Below, in pieces: positions 31,062 through 38,631 of a stretch of DNA of 39,921 bases (position 1 is the first letter of the stretch; each line of letters starts with the position of its first letter). Both the position numbers and the translations under genes were made by a program. Source of the DNA: an uncultured Bacteroidales bacterium (GTDB taxonomy: Bacteria > Bacteroidota > Bacteroidia > Bacteroidales > Bacteroidaceae); contig CACZSQ010000049.1 in assembly GCA_902783885.1 (NCBI GenBank), positions 1 through 39,921 of the forward strand. The letters are read 5' to 3'. The notes beneath the pieces were generated by a model, which did no database searches, had not been told where the DNA came from, and worked only from the letters and a program-made list of their open reading frames with translations.

Positions 31062-32351
31062 ATGATGAAAAAACCATCCATATTACTCATCTCTTCTGCA
31101 GACCCGCTGAAAGGCGCAGGAAGGGTTGCCTTGGACTATTACAAAGCCTTTCTCAAGAATGGCTTCAATATAGAGTTCTTAACTCTTTATCCCGTTTGTG
31201 ACTACCCCGAAATAAGGTATGTATATACAAAACCACAGAAATGGAGGAATCGGATAAACAGGAGAATATATAAGCTAACAGGGTGTAATAAAGAAAAAAA
31301 CGAATTCCGTTTTTTTTACACCTTTGAACAACTCCCAGAGGTGCCCGTAAATAAGGTTCTTCAAAGCGTGGGCAAACATTATGACCTCATTTTGGTGATG
31401 TTTTGGCAAGGAATGCTCAGCTTTAAAACTATAAAGTATTTATATAAGCAGTTCCTATGTCAGATTCATTTTATGGGGGTTGATTATTCGCAGATGACCG
31501 GTGGTTGTCACTTTCCATGCGATTGTCTTAGATATCAAGTAGGGTGTGGAATGTGTCCAGGTGTCTATTCATCAACATTAAAAGATTTTACTTACTACAA
31601 CATACGCTATCGGCAGAAGGTTTATGACATGGCAAAGCCTGTTGTATATGGCAATCTATACATGAGAGAGCATTTCTATGCACAATCCTATCTTTTAAAA
31701 GATGCAAGGATTGAACCTAGTCATGATATCTATGACATGGATGAGTTTAAGCCCATGAATAGAAAGAAACTGAGAGAAAAATATGGTATCCCAGGCCACA
31801 AAGAATTTGTAGTTTTCTTTGGCTGCCAGAATTTGAATGATGAAAGAAAAGGTATGAGATATCTTATTGATAGTCTTAAATTGTTGTGGATGAATCTAAA
31901 GACTCAAGAGCGCGAATCTTTACAACTTGTTGTAGCAGGTCACCAATTTGAATTGATTGCTGATTCTATACCTTTTGACACCATGAATTTGGGTTTTATA
32001 AGTATGTCACAAATGCATGAAATCTATGCTATGGCAGACGTCTTTCTAAGTCCTTCTATTTATGATGCCGGTCCAATGATGGTGAATCAGTCATTAGCTT
32101 GTGGTACGCCAGTTGTGGCATTTGAAATGGGTGCTGCTCTTGAGTCCGTCAAAAATCAGCATACAGGGTATTGTGCAAAGCTGAAGGATTCTGCTGACTT
32201 TGCAAAAGGAATCTTATGGATATTCAGGCTCACTGAGGAGGAAAAAGAGAACATGAGAAAAAAATGTAGGGAGTACGCGATGAATCATTTCTCATACGAG
32301 GCACGTGTTCGCAATATTATTGACATCTTTGAGAAGTACAATGAAAAATAG
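31062..32351 (+). CDS. Family 4 glycosyltransferase
   Basis: 429-residue GT-B enzyme. N-domain ILLISSADPLKGAGRVALDY with the glycine-rich acceptor loop. A cysteine-rich segment, MTGGCHFPCDCLRYQVGCGM, belongs to a known subgroup of capsule GT4 enzymes. C-domain: FFGCQNLNDERKGMRYLI, NLGFISMSQMHEIYAMADVF and the donor site SPSIYDAGPMMVNQSLACGTP. Note D-A-G where E-G-F/L-P is more usual, which the subgroup also shows. A second ATG two codons in (31065) is an alternative start. It should add a sugar to the repeat unit; donor unknown. Confidence 0.87.
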   Translation: MMKKPSILLISSADPLKGAGRVALDYYKAFLKNGFNIEFLTLYPVCDYPEIRYVYTKPQKWRNRINRRIYKLTGCNKEKNEFRFFYTFEQLPEVPVNKVLQSVGKHYDLILVMFWQGMLSFKTIKYLYKQFLCQIHFMGVDYSQMTGGCHFPCDCLRYQVGCGMCPGVYSSTLKDFTYYNIRYRQKVYDMAKPVVYGNLYMREHFYAQSYLLKDARIEPSHDIYDMDEFKPMNRKKLREKYGIPGHKEFVVFFGCQNLNDERKGMRYLIDSLKLLWMNLKTQERESLQLVVAGHQFELIADSIPFDTMNLGFISMSQMHEIYAMADVFLSPSIYDAGPMMVNQSLACGTPVVAFEMGAALESVKNQHTGYCAKLKDSADFAKGILWIFRLTEEEKENMRKKCREYAMNHFSYEARVRNIIDIFEKYNEK

Positions 32352-32378
32352 CTCGTATGCTAATTATAATCGTTTGTT

Positions 32379-33224
32379 ATGAATAACTATTCCGAGACAG
32401 ATCTTGCACAATTGCATGAAGAACTTCGAACTATCTTGAAAGAAATAGTCAGAATATGCAGCGTGCTGAATATTAAGTGCTTTGTTACTGGCGGAACTGC
32501 AATAGGAGCATATTACTTTCAGGGGTTTGTGAAATGGGATGATGATATAGATTTAGGCATGAAGAGAGATGATTACGAAAAGTTCATGAAGGAGGCTCCT
32601 TCCATCATCTCCAAGGGCTTTTTCATTCAATGCATAAAAACGGAACCGAATACTCCGTTTTATTTTATGAAGGTCAGAAAAGACAATACGCTATTTGTTC
32701 AACAGGAGTTCAAGGACATTAAAATGCACCATGGAATATTTGTGGACATTTTCCCCTTTGACAATATCCCTGATAACCATTTGCTAGCTAAGATACATAC
32801 TCGACTTGTCCAGTATTTACACGGTAGTTTCTTTAGACGTCAACGAAAACAAGCAATAGTAGAAGGATTATCCTTCTTTCCCAAATGGATGGCAGAGACT
32901 TTTGCTGCGTTGCACCATGCAATTCATAAACTTATCCCTATAAGCTTTTTTTCATGGAGACTCAAAATTGTGTCATCCCTCTTTAATAAGAGGGATTCTC
33001 AATACGTAGATGTTATCGTCACTTCAATCGATAGGATGCAATCAGAATCCATTAAAGAACTGGTCAGTATCAAGTTTGAAGGAATTGATGTTTGGGCACC
33101 AAAGGATTTAAAAGGATATCTAAAGAATCATTATCCGAAGTTAGAAACCCCAGATATGTTGGAAACACTTTGGACTAACCACGTTCCCTATAAACTGTCC
33201 TTTAGTAATAATAAAGAGATCTGA
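32379..33224 (+). CDS. LicD-family phosphotransferase
   Basis: 281 residues with the LicD nucleotidyltransferase fold: NIKCFVTGGTAIGAYYFQGF, then VKWDDDIDLGMKRDDYEKF, which holds the catalytic D-x-D. FYFMKVRKDNTLFVQQEF and HHGIFVDIFPFDNIPDN are also characteristic. LicD proteins transfer phosphocholine or a related phospho-group from a CDP-linked donor to a glycan. No licA/licC-type donor genes lie in the window, so the group transferred is unknown. It sits between two glycosyltransferases in the AT-rich block and may add a negatively charged phosphodiester to a repeat-unit sugar. Confidence 0.87.
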   Translation: MNNYSETDLAQLHEELRTILKEIVRICSVLNIKCFVTGGTAIGAYYFQGFVKWDDDIDLGMKRDDYEKFMKEAPSIISKGFFIQCIKTEPNTPFYFMKVRKDNTLFVQQEFKDIKMHHGIFVDIFPFDNIPDNHLLAKIHTRLVQYLHGSFFRRQRKQAIVEGLSFFPKWMAETFAALHHAIHKLIPISFFSWRLKIVSSLFNKRDSQYVDVIVTSIDRMQSESIKELVSIKFEGIDVWAPKDLKGYLKNHYPKLETPDMLETLWTNHVPYKLSFSNNKEI

Positions 33225-33267
33225 AAATATGTTTTTAGAAAAACTCACAAATCAAAGATAAATAGAA

Positions 33268-34134
33268 ATGGCGAAACATTGTATCATAATGACGGCATAT
33301 AAGGATGTGTCCTCGATTAATAGATTTATAGATGTCACTCCAAAGGATTGGGGCATTTATATTCACTGGGATAAGAATCCATCCACCTTTGGTGAAAGAG
33401 ACAAGATTAGCAAGAGAGCAGTTGTAGTGTCTTTGAAGAAAGTCTATTGGGGAGCGTGGGAACATATTGATGTCATCTTGTCGTTAATGAGAATTGCTAA
33501 GACAGATAAAGAATATGATTATTTTCACATTGTATCAGGGCAAGATTATTATGCTGTCAATCCGTTGATGATTGACAAGAGAATGTCTGAAAGTTCCGAA
33601 TGTAGCTTTGTTGAGTATTTCACTATACCCTATCAGCGATGGAAAAAACCGTGGGAAAGTGGCTATGGGATTTTTCAGTACAGAACTTTTGCGTCTTATG
33701 GCGATATCCGCTTTGGAGGATTACGAATTGTAAATAAACTATTTCAATATACTCAAAAGTTGTTCCCATTCCTAAAGAGGAATTTGCCAGCAATGGAATT
33801 GTATGGCTCAAGTGTTTATTGTAGTTTACATAGAGATTTTGTGACTTGGCTCCTGACGGATAAACAATCACAGGACTTTATAAACAGCTTAAAGAATTCG
33901 ACTTGCTGTGAAGAAGTAGTTATTGCGACATTGATTATGAATTCACCTTTTAGGGAGAAGTGCATCCCTAAAAGCTTTCGATATATTCCATGGGGACGTG
34001 ATGGTTTGACATTAACAGAGAAGGATTACGATGCAATTGTGGAGTCGCAATGTTTCTTCTGCAGGAAAATTGATACTCGCTTAAGTCTAAAGTTGGTAAA
34101 CAAGTTGAATGTATTTCTTTTAGAAAATGAATAA
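33268..34134 (+). CDS. Family 14 glycosyltransferase (core-2/I branching type)
   Basis: 288 residues. It starts AKHCIIMTAYKDVSSINRFI. Other family landmarks are IYIHWDKN, VYWGAWEHIDVILSLMRIA, DYFHIVSGQDYYAV (S-G-x-D), YGSSVYCSLHRDFVTWLL and NSTCCEEVVIATLIMNS, followed by RYIPWGRDG. These match the GT14 beta-1,6-N-acetylglucosaminyltransferase-like bacterial proteins found in capsule loci. It probably adds a branch or backbone GlcNAc or xylose-like sugar; the donor is not readable. It has an own gap of 43 nt upstream without a terminator, so it stays in the operon. Confidence 0.87.
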   Translation: MAKHCIIMTAYKDVSSINRFIDVTPKDWGIYIHWDKNPSTFGERDKISKRAVVVSLKKVYWGAWEHIDVILSLMRIAKTDKEYDYFHIVSGQDYYAVNPLMIDKRMSESSECSFVEYFTIPYQRWKKPWESGYGIFQYRTFASYGDIRFGGLRIVNKLFQYTQKLFPFLKRNLPAMELYGSSVYCSLHRDFVTWLLTDKQSQDFINSLKNSTCCEEVVIATLIMNSPFREKCIPKSFRYIPWGRDGLTLTEKDYDAIVESQCFFCRKIDTRLSLKLVNKLNVFLLENE

Positions 34135-34148
34135 CAAATAAAAGAGAT

Positions 34149-34730
34149 ATGGCAAATTTGCTTTTAGAAAGATACCATTATATCAGAGAGGTTATTTATA
34201 ACAGGATAATATCCAAGAAACTCGGCAGTGTGGGTAAAGGAAGTGTAATCGTACGCCCCTGTTTCTTACAAGGTGATGCCCTCAAAGAAATACATATTGG
34301 GGAAAATACAAGGATTCAATCTCATTGCGTCTTGGAGTGCTGGAATAAGTTTGGGAATCAGAATTTTGAACCGGCAATAACAATTGGAAGCAATTGCAAA
34401 ATTGGAGAGTATTCTCATATCACAGCCTGTAACCGCATCACAATTGGAGATGGACTGCTGACGGGGCGGTTTATCCTAATTACAGATAACAGTCATGGTA
34501 GTCTTAGCTTAGAAAACTCGAATATACCGCCGATAAAGAGGGAATTGGTGTCGAAAGGGGAAATCGTCATCGGCAATAACGTCTGGTTGGGCGATAAAGT
34601 AACGATCTGTGGCGGTGTACATATTGGTGACAATGTAATAATTGGTGCCAACTCAGTAGTCACTAAAGATATACCTTCTCATTCGATGGCAGCTGGAATC
34701 CCTGCAAAAGTAATAAAGCAAATTGGATAG
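34149..34730 (+). CDS. Hexapeptide-repeat O-acetyltransferase (LbH fold)
   Basis: 193 residues with left-handed beta-helix repeats: EIHIGENTRIQSHCVLE, ITIGSNCKIGEYSHITA and the C-terminal block GEIVIGNNVWLGDKVTICGG, then VHIGDNVIIGANSVVTKDIP. The catalytic-type histidine lies in NSHGSL. The tail SMAAGIPAKVIK is usual for maltose/galactoside O-acetyltransferase relatives. It would acetylate a sugar from acetyl-CoA in the cytoplasm. It is the last gene of the polysaccharide block, followed by terminators at 34753. Confidence 0.9.
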   Translation: MANLLLERYHYIREVIYNRIISKKLGSVGKGSVIVRPCFLQGDALKEIHIGENTRIQSHCVLECWNKFGNQNFEPAITIGSNCKIGEYSHITACNRITIGDGLLTGRFILITDNSHGSLSLENSNIPPIKRELVSKGEIVIGNNVWLGDKVTICGGVHIGDNVIIGANSVVTKDIPSHSMAAGIPAKVIKQIG

Positions 34731-34752
34731 AGGTATTTATACTTTCTAAAAT

Positions 34753-34774
34753 TGCACTATAATAGTGCATTTTT
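34753..34774 (+). terminator. Terminator of the second polysaccharide operon
   Basis: TGCACTA, loop TAA, TAGTGCA, then TTTTTC. A second hairpin of the same half-sites (TGCACT, loop TGTTT, AGTGCA at 34785-34801) follows. Confidence 0.8.
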
Positions 34775-34815
34775 CTCGATTTTTTGCACTTGTTTAGTGC
34801 ATTGACTTCATATTC

Positions 34816-34860
34816 AAAGAGGGCGGCCATGCTTCTGCATAGTCGCCCTCACTTTTTATC
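34816..34860. terminator. Bidirectional terminator hairpin before cydB
   Basis: GAGGGCG (34819-34825) pairs with CGCCCTC (34844-34850), with a partly paired CATGC/GCATA inner stem. CTTTTTA follows on plus and AAAG-rich sequence precedes. It lies between the converging operons. Confidence 0.7.
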
Positions 34861-34877
34861 AGTACATCATGAAGATG

Positions 34878-36056
34878 TCAATAGCTGTGGTGAGCGTCGG
34901 CCATTTCCTGTGAGGTGATCTTCTTGCGATCCATGGCACGCCAGCAGTAGGCGATGTATGCCAGGACAAAGGGGATAAGGAGGGAGACATAGGCCATCGT
35001 GGACAACGTGAACTCGCTGCTGCTGGCATTCTGTATCGTGAGCGATGATTGCAGGTCTGCTGTGCTGGGGTAGAAGGCTGTATCGTTCCAGCCGGCCAGG
35101 AGCAACAGGACAAGGACGGTGAGCACTGTGCCGATGCCGGCTGGCCAGATGCCAATGTTATTCCTCTTGCGACCGAAGATCTCGACTGCGATGCCATAGA
35201 GAACGAGGACGATGCCGATGACAAGGAGGAGTGCCAATGGCCATAGTGCCATGAGATTATGGAGATATTTCATCGGTTCCATCGAGATAATTCCCGTAGC
35301 TGGGTCGTAGGCATAGCCTTCCTTGAGGAGAAGGTGGATCAGGTATGGCACAAAGAGAATCAGGAAAGGAACGGCCTGACCTACCAGACGCACACTGCCC
35401 CGTGAACGGATGTTCTCATCCTCCACATTGTTCATGAAATAGAGGATGCCCAGGATGCGCGTCAGGAAGACAACAGCAAAGCCCAACACCCACACCCATG
35501 GGCAGAGAAGGGCGTCGAGGCCGTGCGAGGCGTTGGCCCAGGAGGAGATGACGGGCGTGATCTGCAGTTGAGAGTCGAGAGCTGGAAGTTGGGAGTCCAC
35601 AAGGTTGTTTTTTGCGACAATGAAGTTGCTGCCTTCAAAGAAGGTGGCGACAGCACCGCCAATGAGCAGGGGGCCTAAGATGCCGTTGAGCTGGAGGCAG
35701 AACTGGAAAGGACGAGCACCGAGGAGGTTGCCTTTCTTGTGTTGGAACTCGTAGCTGACAGCCTGCACCACGAATGTCAGAAGGATCAGCATCCACAGCC
35801 AGTAGGCACCACCGAAACTGGTGCTGTAGAAAAGGGGAAAGGCTGCGAAGGCAGCGCCGCCGAAAGTGACGAGCGTCGTGAACGTGAGTTCCCACTTGCG
35901 GCCCGTGGAGTTGATGAGCATACGGCGCTCAGCATCCGTAGCGCCCAACGAGAAAATCATGGAGTTGCCGCCCTGAACAAACATCATGAAGACGAGCAGG
36001 GCACCCAAGAGGCTGACCAACAGCCACCAGTATTGTTGAAGGAGAAGAATACTCAT
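34878..36056 (-). CDS. cydB: Cytochrome bd oxidase subunit II
   Basis: 392 residues, eight or nine transmembrane helices. QYWWLLVSLLGALLVFMMFVQGG is the usual N-terminus, and GKWELTF-like RKWELTFTTLVTFGGAAFAAFPLFY is characteristic. CydB is the structural partner of CydA in the high-affinity quinol oxidase that reduces oxygen to water; in anaerobic Bacteroidales it permits growth at nanomolar oxygen. It follows cydA by 36 nt. A degenerate heptad-type insertion (35566-35597) encodes DSQLPALDSQLQ in a loop between AKNNLV and ITPVISSWAN. Oxygen-linked operon, unrelated to the polysaccharide genes. Confidence 0.93.
   Translation of the reverse strand: MSILLLQQYWWLLVSLLGALLVFMMFVQGGNSMIFSLGATDAERRMLINSTGRKWELTFTTLVTFGGAAFAAFPLFYSTSFGGAYWLWMLILLTFVVQAVSYEFQHKKGNLLGARPFQFCLQLNGILGPLLIGGAVATFFEGSNFIVAKNNLVDSQLPALDSQLQITPVISSWANASHGLDALLCPWVWVLGFAVVFLTRILGILYFMNNVEDENIRSRGSVRLVGQAVPFLILFVPYLIHLLLKEGYAYDPATGIISMEPMKYLHNLMALWPLALLLVIGIVLVLYGIAVEIFGRKRNNIGIWPAGIGTVLTVLVLLLLAGWNDTAFYPSTADLQSSLTIQNASSSEFTLSTMAYVSLLIPFVLAYIAYCWRAMDRKKITSQEMADAHHSY
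35566..35597 (-). repeat. Degenerate heptad repeat inside cydB
   Basis: Plus strand AGTTGAGAGTCGAGAGC then TGGAAGTTGGGAGTC: imperfect AGTTGAG-type units. It encodes DSQLPALDSQL in an extramembrane loop. Confidence 0.6.
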
Positions 36057-36092
36057 AGGTTCTAACGGTTAAAAGGTTTCAGAATAGGTGCA

Positions 36093-37679
36093 TCAGGCAG
36101 GTGCTATTCCGCGTTTGATCTGCTTCAGCATGATGTTGATCTCCACTGCCAGCAGAGCGGTGAAAAGAACGAGGAAAAGCCAGAAGGTAGTGGCGACGGC
36201 TGCTGAGCCTACGTCAGAGACAGAGGCTGACACGGGTAGCATATCCTGAATAGTCCAAGGCTGGCGACCGAACTCTGCCACGAGCCAACCGCTCTCTGAA
36301 CAGATGTAGGCGCAAGGCAGGAGGGCGATGGCCACCCACAAAGTGGTTGAGCTGAAAGTTGAAAGTTGAGAGTTGAAAGTTGCTGGCGCGAAGATGCCTT
36401 TCTGCTTCCAGTTGAGGAACAGCAGATAAGCGAAGAAGAGAATAAACAGTGTGCCAAACCCCACCATGATGCGGAAGGCCCAGAAATTTACTGGAATATA
36501 AGGCACAAGCTCTGCTTCATCCTTGATGAAGCCGTAGCCGAAGAAGGGCATATTCTCGTTTAACGTGGTCAGCAGCGTTTGCAGAGTGGCTTCGTCAGCA
36601 CCATCGGCTTTAGCCTTGCGGTAGTCGGCGAGGGCCTGAATGGCGAGGCGACCGCGCTCCATCTTCTCTCTGGCACTCAGCTCCACGGTGCCATCCTCAC
36701 GCGTAAAGCCTTTCAAGAGGTCGTTGACACCTGGCACAAAGCCATGTGTCGTGCGGGTGGCAAGGATGGAGAGGCCATTGGGAATGGCCAGGCGCAAGGG
36801 TGCTTCCGCTTCGTTCTGATAGTCGGGCTGCCGGAAGGGATTCACCCAGGCTACGGCGGTGAGGCTCTGGTCTGTGCCACCATTGTAGAGAGCTTCCATC
36901 GCTGCGAGCTTCATGGGTTGCACCTCAGCAACCTTATAGGCACTCTCGTCGCCAGTGATGGCAGCACCGATGGAGGCAATCAGTCCCACGATGGTACCGA
37001 TGCGCATACTCTTCAGCGCCAGTTCGCGTTCTGCCGCACGCTTCTTGAGGAGATACCAGGAAGAGACGGCAACCACGAAGACGGCACCGATGACCCACGC
37101 GGAAATGACGGTGTGGCAGAACTTATCCACGGCAAACGGCGAGAGGGCTACATCGAGGAAAGAAACCATCTCGTTGCGCATCGTGTCGGGGTTGAACGCA
37201 CAGCCCACCGGATATTGCATCCATGAGTTGGCCACAAGAATCCACCACGCGGAGATGGTGGCGCCCAACGTCGTCAACCATGTGGAAGCCAGATGGAAGC
37301 CGCGCGACACCTTCTCCCAGCCGAAATACATCACTGCCACAAAGGTGCTTTCCATGAAAAAGGCTACGATGCCTTCGATGGCCAACGGCGCCCCGAAGAT
37401 GTCACCCACAAACCATGAGTAGTTGCTCCAGTTGGTGCCGAACTCAAATTCGAGAATGATGCCTGTTGCCACGCCCATGGCGAAGTTGATGCCGAAGAGG
37501 CGTTGCCAGAACTGGGCGGTTTGCTTCCAGAAGGTGTCGCCAGAACGGTAATACTTGGTTTCCATGATGGACATGATCAGGCCAAGTCCCAAGGTCAATG
37601 GCACGAAGAGCCAATGGTAGATGGCTGTCAGCGCGAACTGGGCCCTTGCCCAGTCAATGAGGCTCATCATATTATCCAT
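36093..37679 (-). CDS. cydA: Cytochrome bd oxidase subunit I
   Basis: 528 residues from the ATG at 37679 (DNMMSLIDWARAQFALTAIY); the longer frame from 37781 overlaps the previous gene. Haem ligands can be located: the histidine in AIYHWLFVPLTLGLG, the histidine in KFCHTVISAW and the methionine in FWAFRIMVGFG. EFGRQPWTIQDMLP is the conserved GRQPW block. The quinol-binding Q loop (about 325-415) is long and charged. Together with CydB it forms the oxygen-scavenging terminal oxidase. Heptad repeat units at 36354-36383 add TFNSQLSTFS in a loop just before the last helices. It is preceded by DUF4492, the usual Bacteroidetes arrangement. Confidence 0.95.
   Translation of the reverse strand: MDNMMSLIDWARAQFALTAIYHWLFVPLTLGLGLIMSIMETKYYRSGDTFWKQTAQFWQRLFGINFAMGVATGIILEFEFGTNWSNYSWFVGDIFGAPLAIEGIVAFFMESTFVAVMYFGWEKVSRGFHLASTWLTTLGATISAWWILVANSWMQYPVGCAFNPDTMRNEMVSFLDVALSPFAVDKFCHTVISAWVIGAVFVVAVSSWYLLKKRAAERELALKSMRIGTIVGLIASIGAAITGDESAYKVAEVQPMKLAAMEALYNGGTDQSLTAVAWVNPFRQPDYQNEAEAPLRLAIPNGLSILATRTTHGFVPGVNDLLKGFTREDGTVELSAREKMERGRLAIQALADYRKAKADGADEATLQTLLTTLNENMPFFGYGFIKDEAELVPYIPVNFWAFRIMVGFGTLFILFFAYLLFLNWKQKGIFAPATFNSQLSTFSSTTLWVAIALLPCAYICSESGWLVAEFGRQPWTIQDMLPVSASVSDVGSAAVATTFWLFLVLFTALLAVEINIMLKQIKRGIAPA
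36354..36383 (-). repeat. Heptad repeat (AGTTGAN x4) inside cydA
   Basis: Plus strand GAAAGTTGAAAGTTGAGAG then TTGAAAGTTG, i.e. four 7-nt units. It encodes TFNSQLSTFSS between GIFAPA and TLWVAIALL. Confidence 0.8.
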
Positions 37680-37707
37680 AAGTGAAAAAGTGTTTAGGGT
37701 TGATTCG

Positions 37708-37935
37708 TTATTTCGTTTCGCAATGATTGAACAGTTCCTTTGCCACGAAGTCGGCTTCCTGGCCTTTCTCGGCATTTTCACCGATGAAATCAGGGAAAAA
37801 GAAAAGTTTGAGGATGATAAAAATGATGAACAGCTTCACAGCAATCACGAGCCAGAGCGTGCGTCCCAGCGTCATCTGCCTGAATCCATCGTAATAGAGA
37901 CGATAGGCCCGATACCAGAAACTGTTCTTTTTCAT
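37708..37935 (-). CDS. DUF4492 small membrane protein, cyd-operon leader gene
   Basis: 75 residues: a basic-aromatic start (MKKNSFWYRAYRLYYDGFRQ), one transmembrane helix (LWLVIAVKLFIIFIILKLFFF) and an acidic tail. This is the DUF4492 family, which in Bacteroidetes is encoded directly before cydA and may be an accessory subunit similar in role to CydX. It sits 28 nt upstream of cydA with a good promoter, so it opens the operon. Confidence 0.88.
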   Translation of the reverse strand: MKKNSFWYRAYRLYYDGFRQMTLGRTLWLVIAVKLFIIFIILKLFFFPDFIGENAEKGQEADFVAKELFNHCETK

Positions 37936-37958
37936 AGAAAAAGGTAAGATTGACGCGA

Positions 37959-37992
37959 CAAATATAGCGCTTTTTTCGCTAAAACAAGCAAA
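37959..37992 (-). promoter_or_regulatory. Promoter of the DUF4492-cydA-cydB operon
   Basis: On the minus strand TTTG (37992-37989), 22-nt spacer, TATATTTG (37966-37959), 23 nt before the DUF4492 start. Confidence 0.7.
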
Positions 37993-38004
37993 GGGGACTT
38001 TATT

Positions 38005-38036
38005 TTTGGCAGTTCGGCAAAAAGTCCGTACCTTTG
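38005..38036 (+). promoter_or_regulatory. Promoter of purE-ispG
   Basis: TTTG (38005-38008), 20-nt spacer, TACCTTTG (38029-38036): an exact Bacteroidetes promoter, divergent from the cyd promoter. Confidence 0.85.
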
Positions 38037-38088
38037 CACCGCTAAAATGGATAGAACAGCACTCTGCCCGCCACCAGCAAAGATCTAT

Positions 38089-38109
38089 AAACTCTCAACT
38101 CTCAACTAC
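38089..38109 (+). repeat. Heptad repeat (CAACTCT-type) in the purE leader
   Basis: AACTCTCAACTCTCAACTA, the reverse-complement orientation of the AGTTGAG family, ending 4 nt before the purE ATG and thus in its ribosome-binding region. Confidence 0.8.
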
Positions 38110-38113
38110 CAAC

Positions 38114-38617
38114 ATGTCTCCTCTCGTTTCTATCATCATGGGCAGCACAAGCGACCTGCCAGTCATGGAGAAAGCTGCCAAGTTCCTCGATGACATGGAA
38201 GTGCCATTCGAACTACAGGCTCTCTCTGCCCATCGCACGCCCTCAGAGGTGGAAGCTTTCGCCCGCGAGGCTGAAGGCAGAGGCCTGAAGGTGATTATCG
38301 CCGCGGCCGGCATGGCTGCAGCCCTGCCCGGCGTCATTGCAGCACAAACAACGGTGCCCGTCATCGGGGTACCCATCAAGGGGATGTTGGACGGGTTGGA
38401 TGCCCTGCTCTCTATTGTTCAGATGCCTCCCGGCATCCCCGTTGCTACCGTAGGCGTGAACGGCGCACAGAACGCCGCCGTGCTGGCCTGCGAGATGCTG
38501 GCTCTCACCGACGAGACACTGGCCGCACGGATGCGCAACTACAAGAAAAGCCTGGCTCAGAAGATTGTCAAGGCCAACGAGGAATTGGCAGGTGTAAAAT
38601 ACAAATATCGGACATAA
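38114..38617 (+). CDS. purE: N5-carboxyaminoimidazole ribonucleotide mutase
   Basis: 167 residues, class I PurE. It starts SPLVSIIMGSTSDLPVMEKA (substrate phosphate-binding GSTSD) and has the family motifs ELQALSAHRTPSEVEAF, IIAAAGMAAALPGVIAA and PVIGVPIKGM. It converts N5-CAIR to CAIR in purine synthesis. The start at 38114 follows the promoter by about 70 nt; the longer frame from 38006 begins inside the promoter and is rejected. It is followed after 14 nt by ispG. Confidence 0.95.
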   Translation: MSPLVSIIMGSTSDLPVMEKAAKFLDDMEVPFELQALSAHRTPSEVEAFAREAEGRGLKVIIAAAGMAAALPGVIAAQTTVPVIGVPIKGMLDGLDALLSIVQMPPGIPVATVGVNGAQNAAVLACEMLALTDETLAARMRNYKKSLAQKIVKANEELAGVKYKYRT

Positions 38618-38631
38618 GAAACAAGATTATC

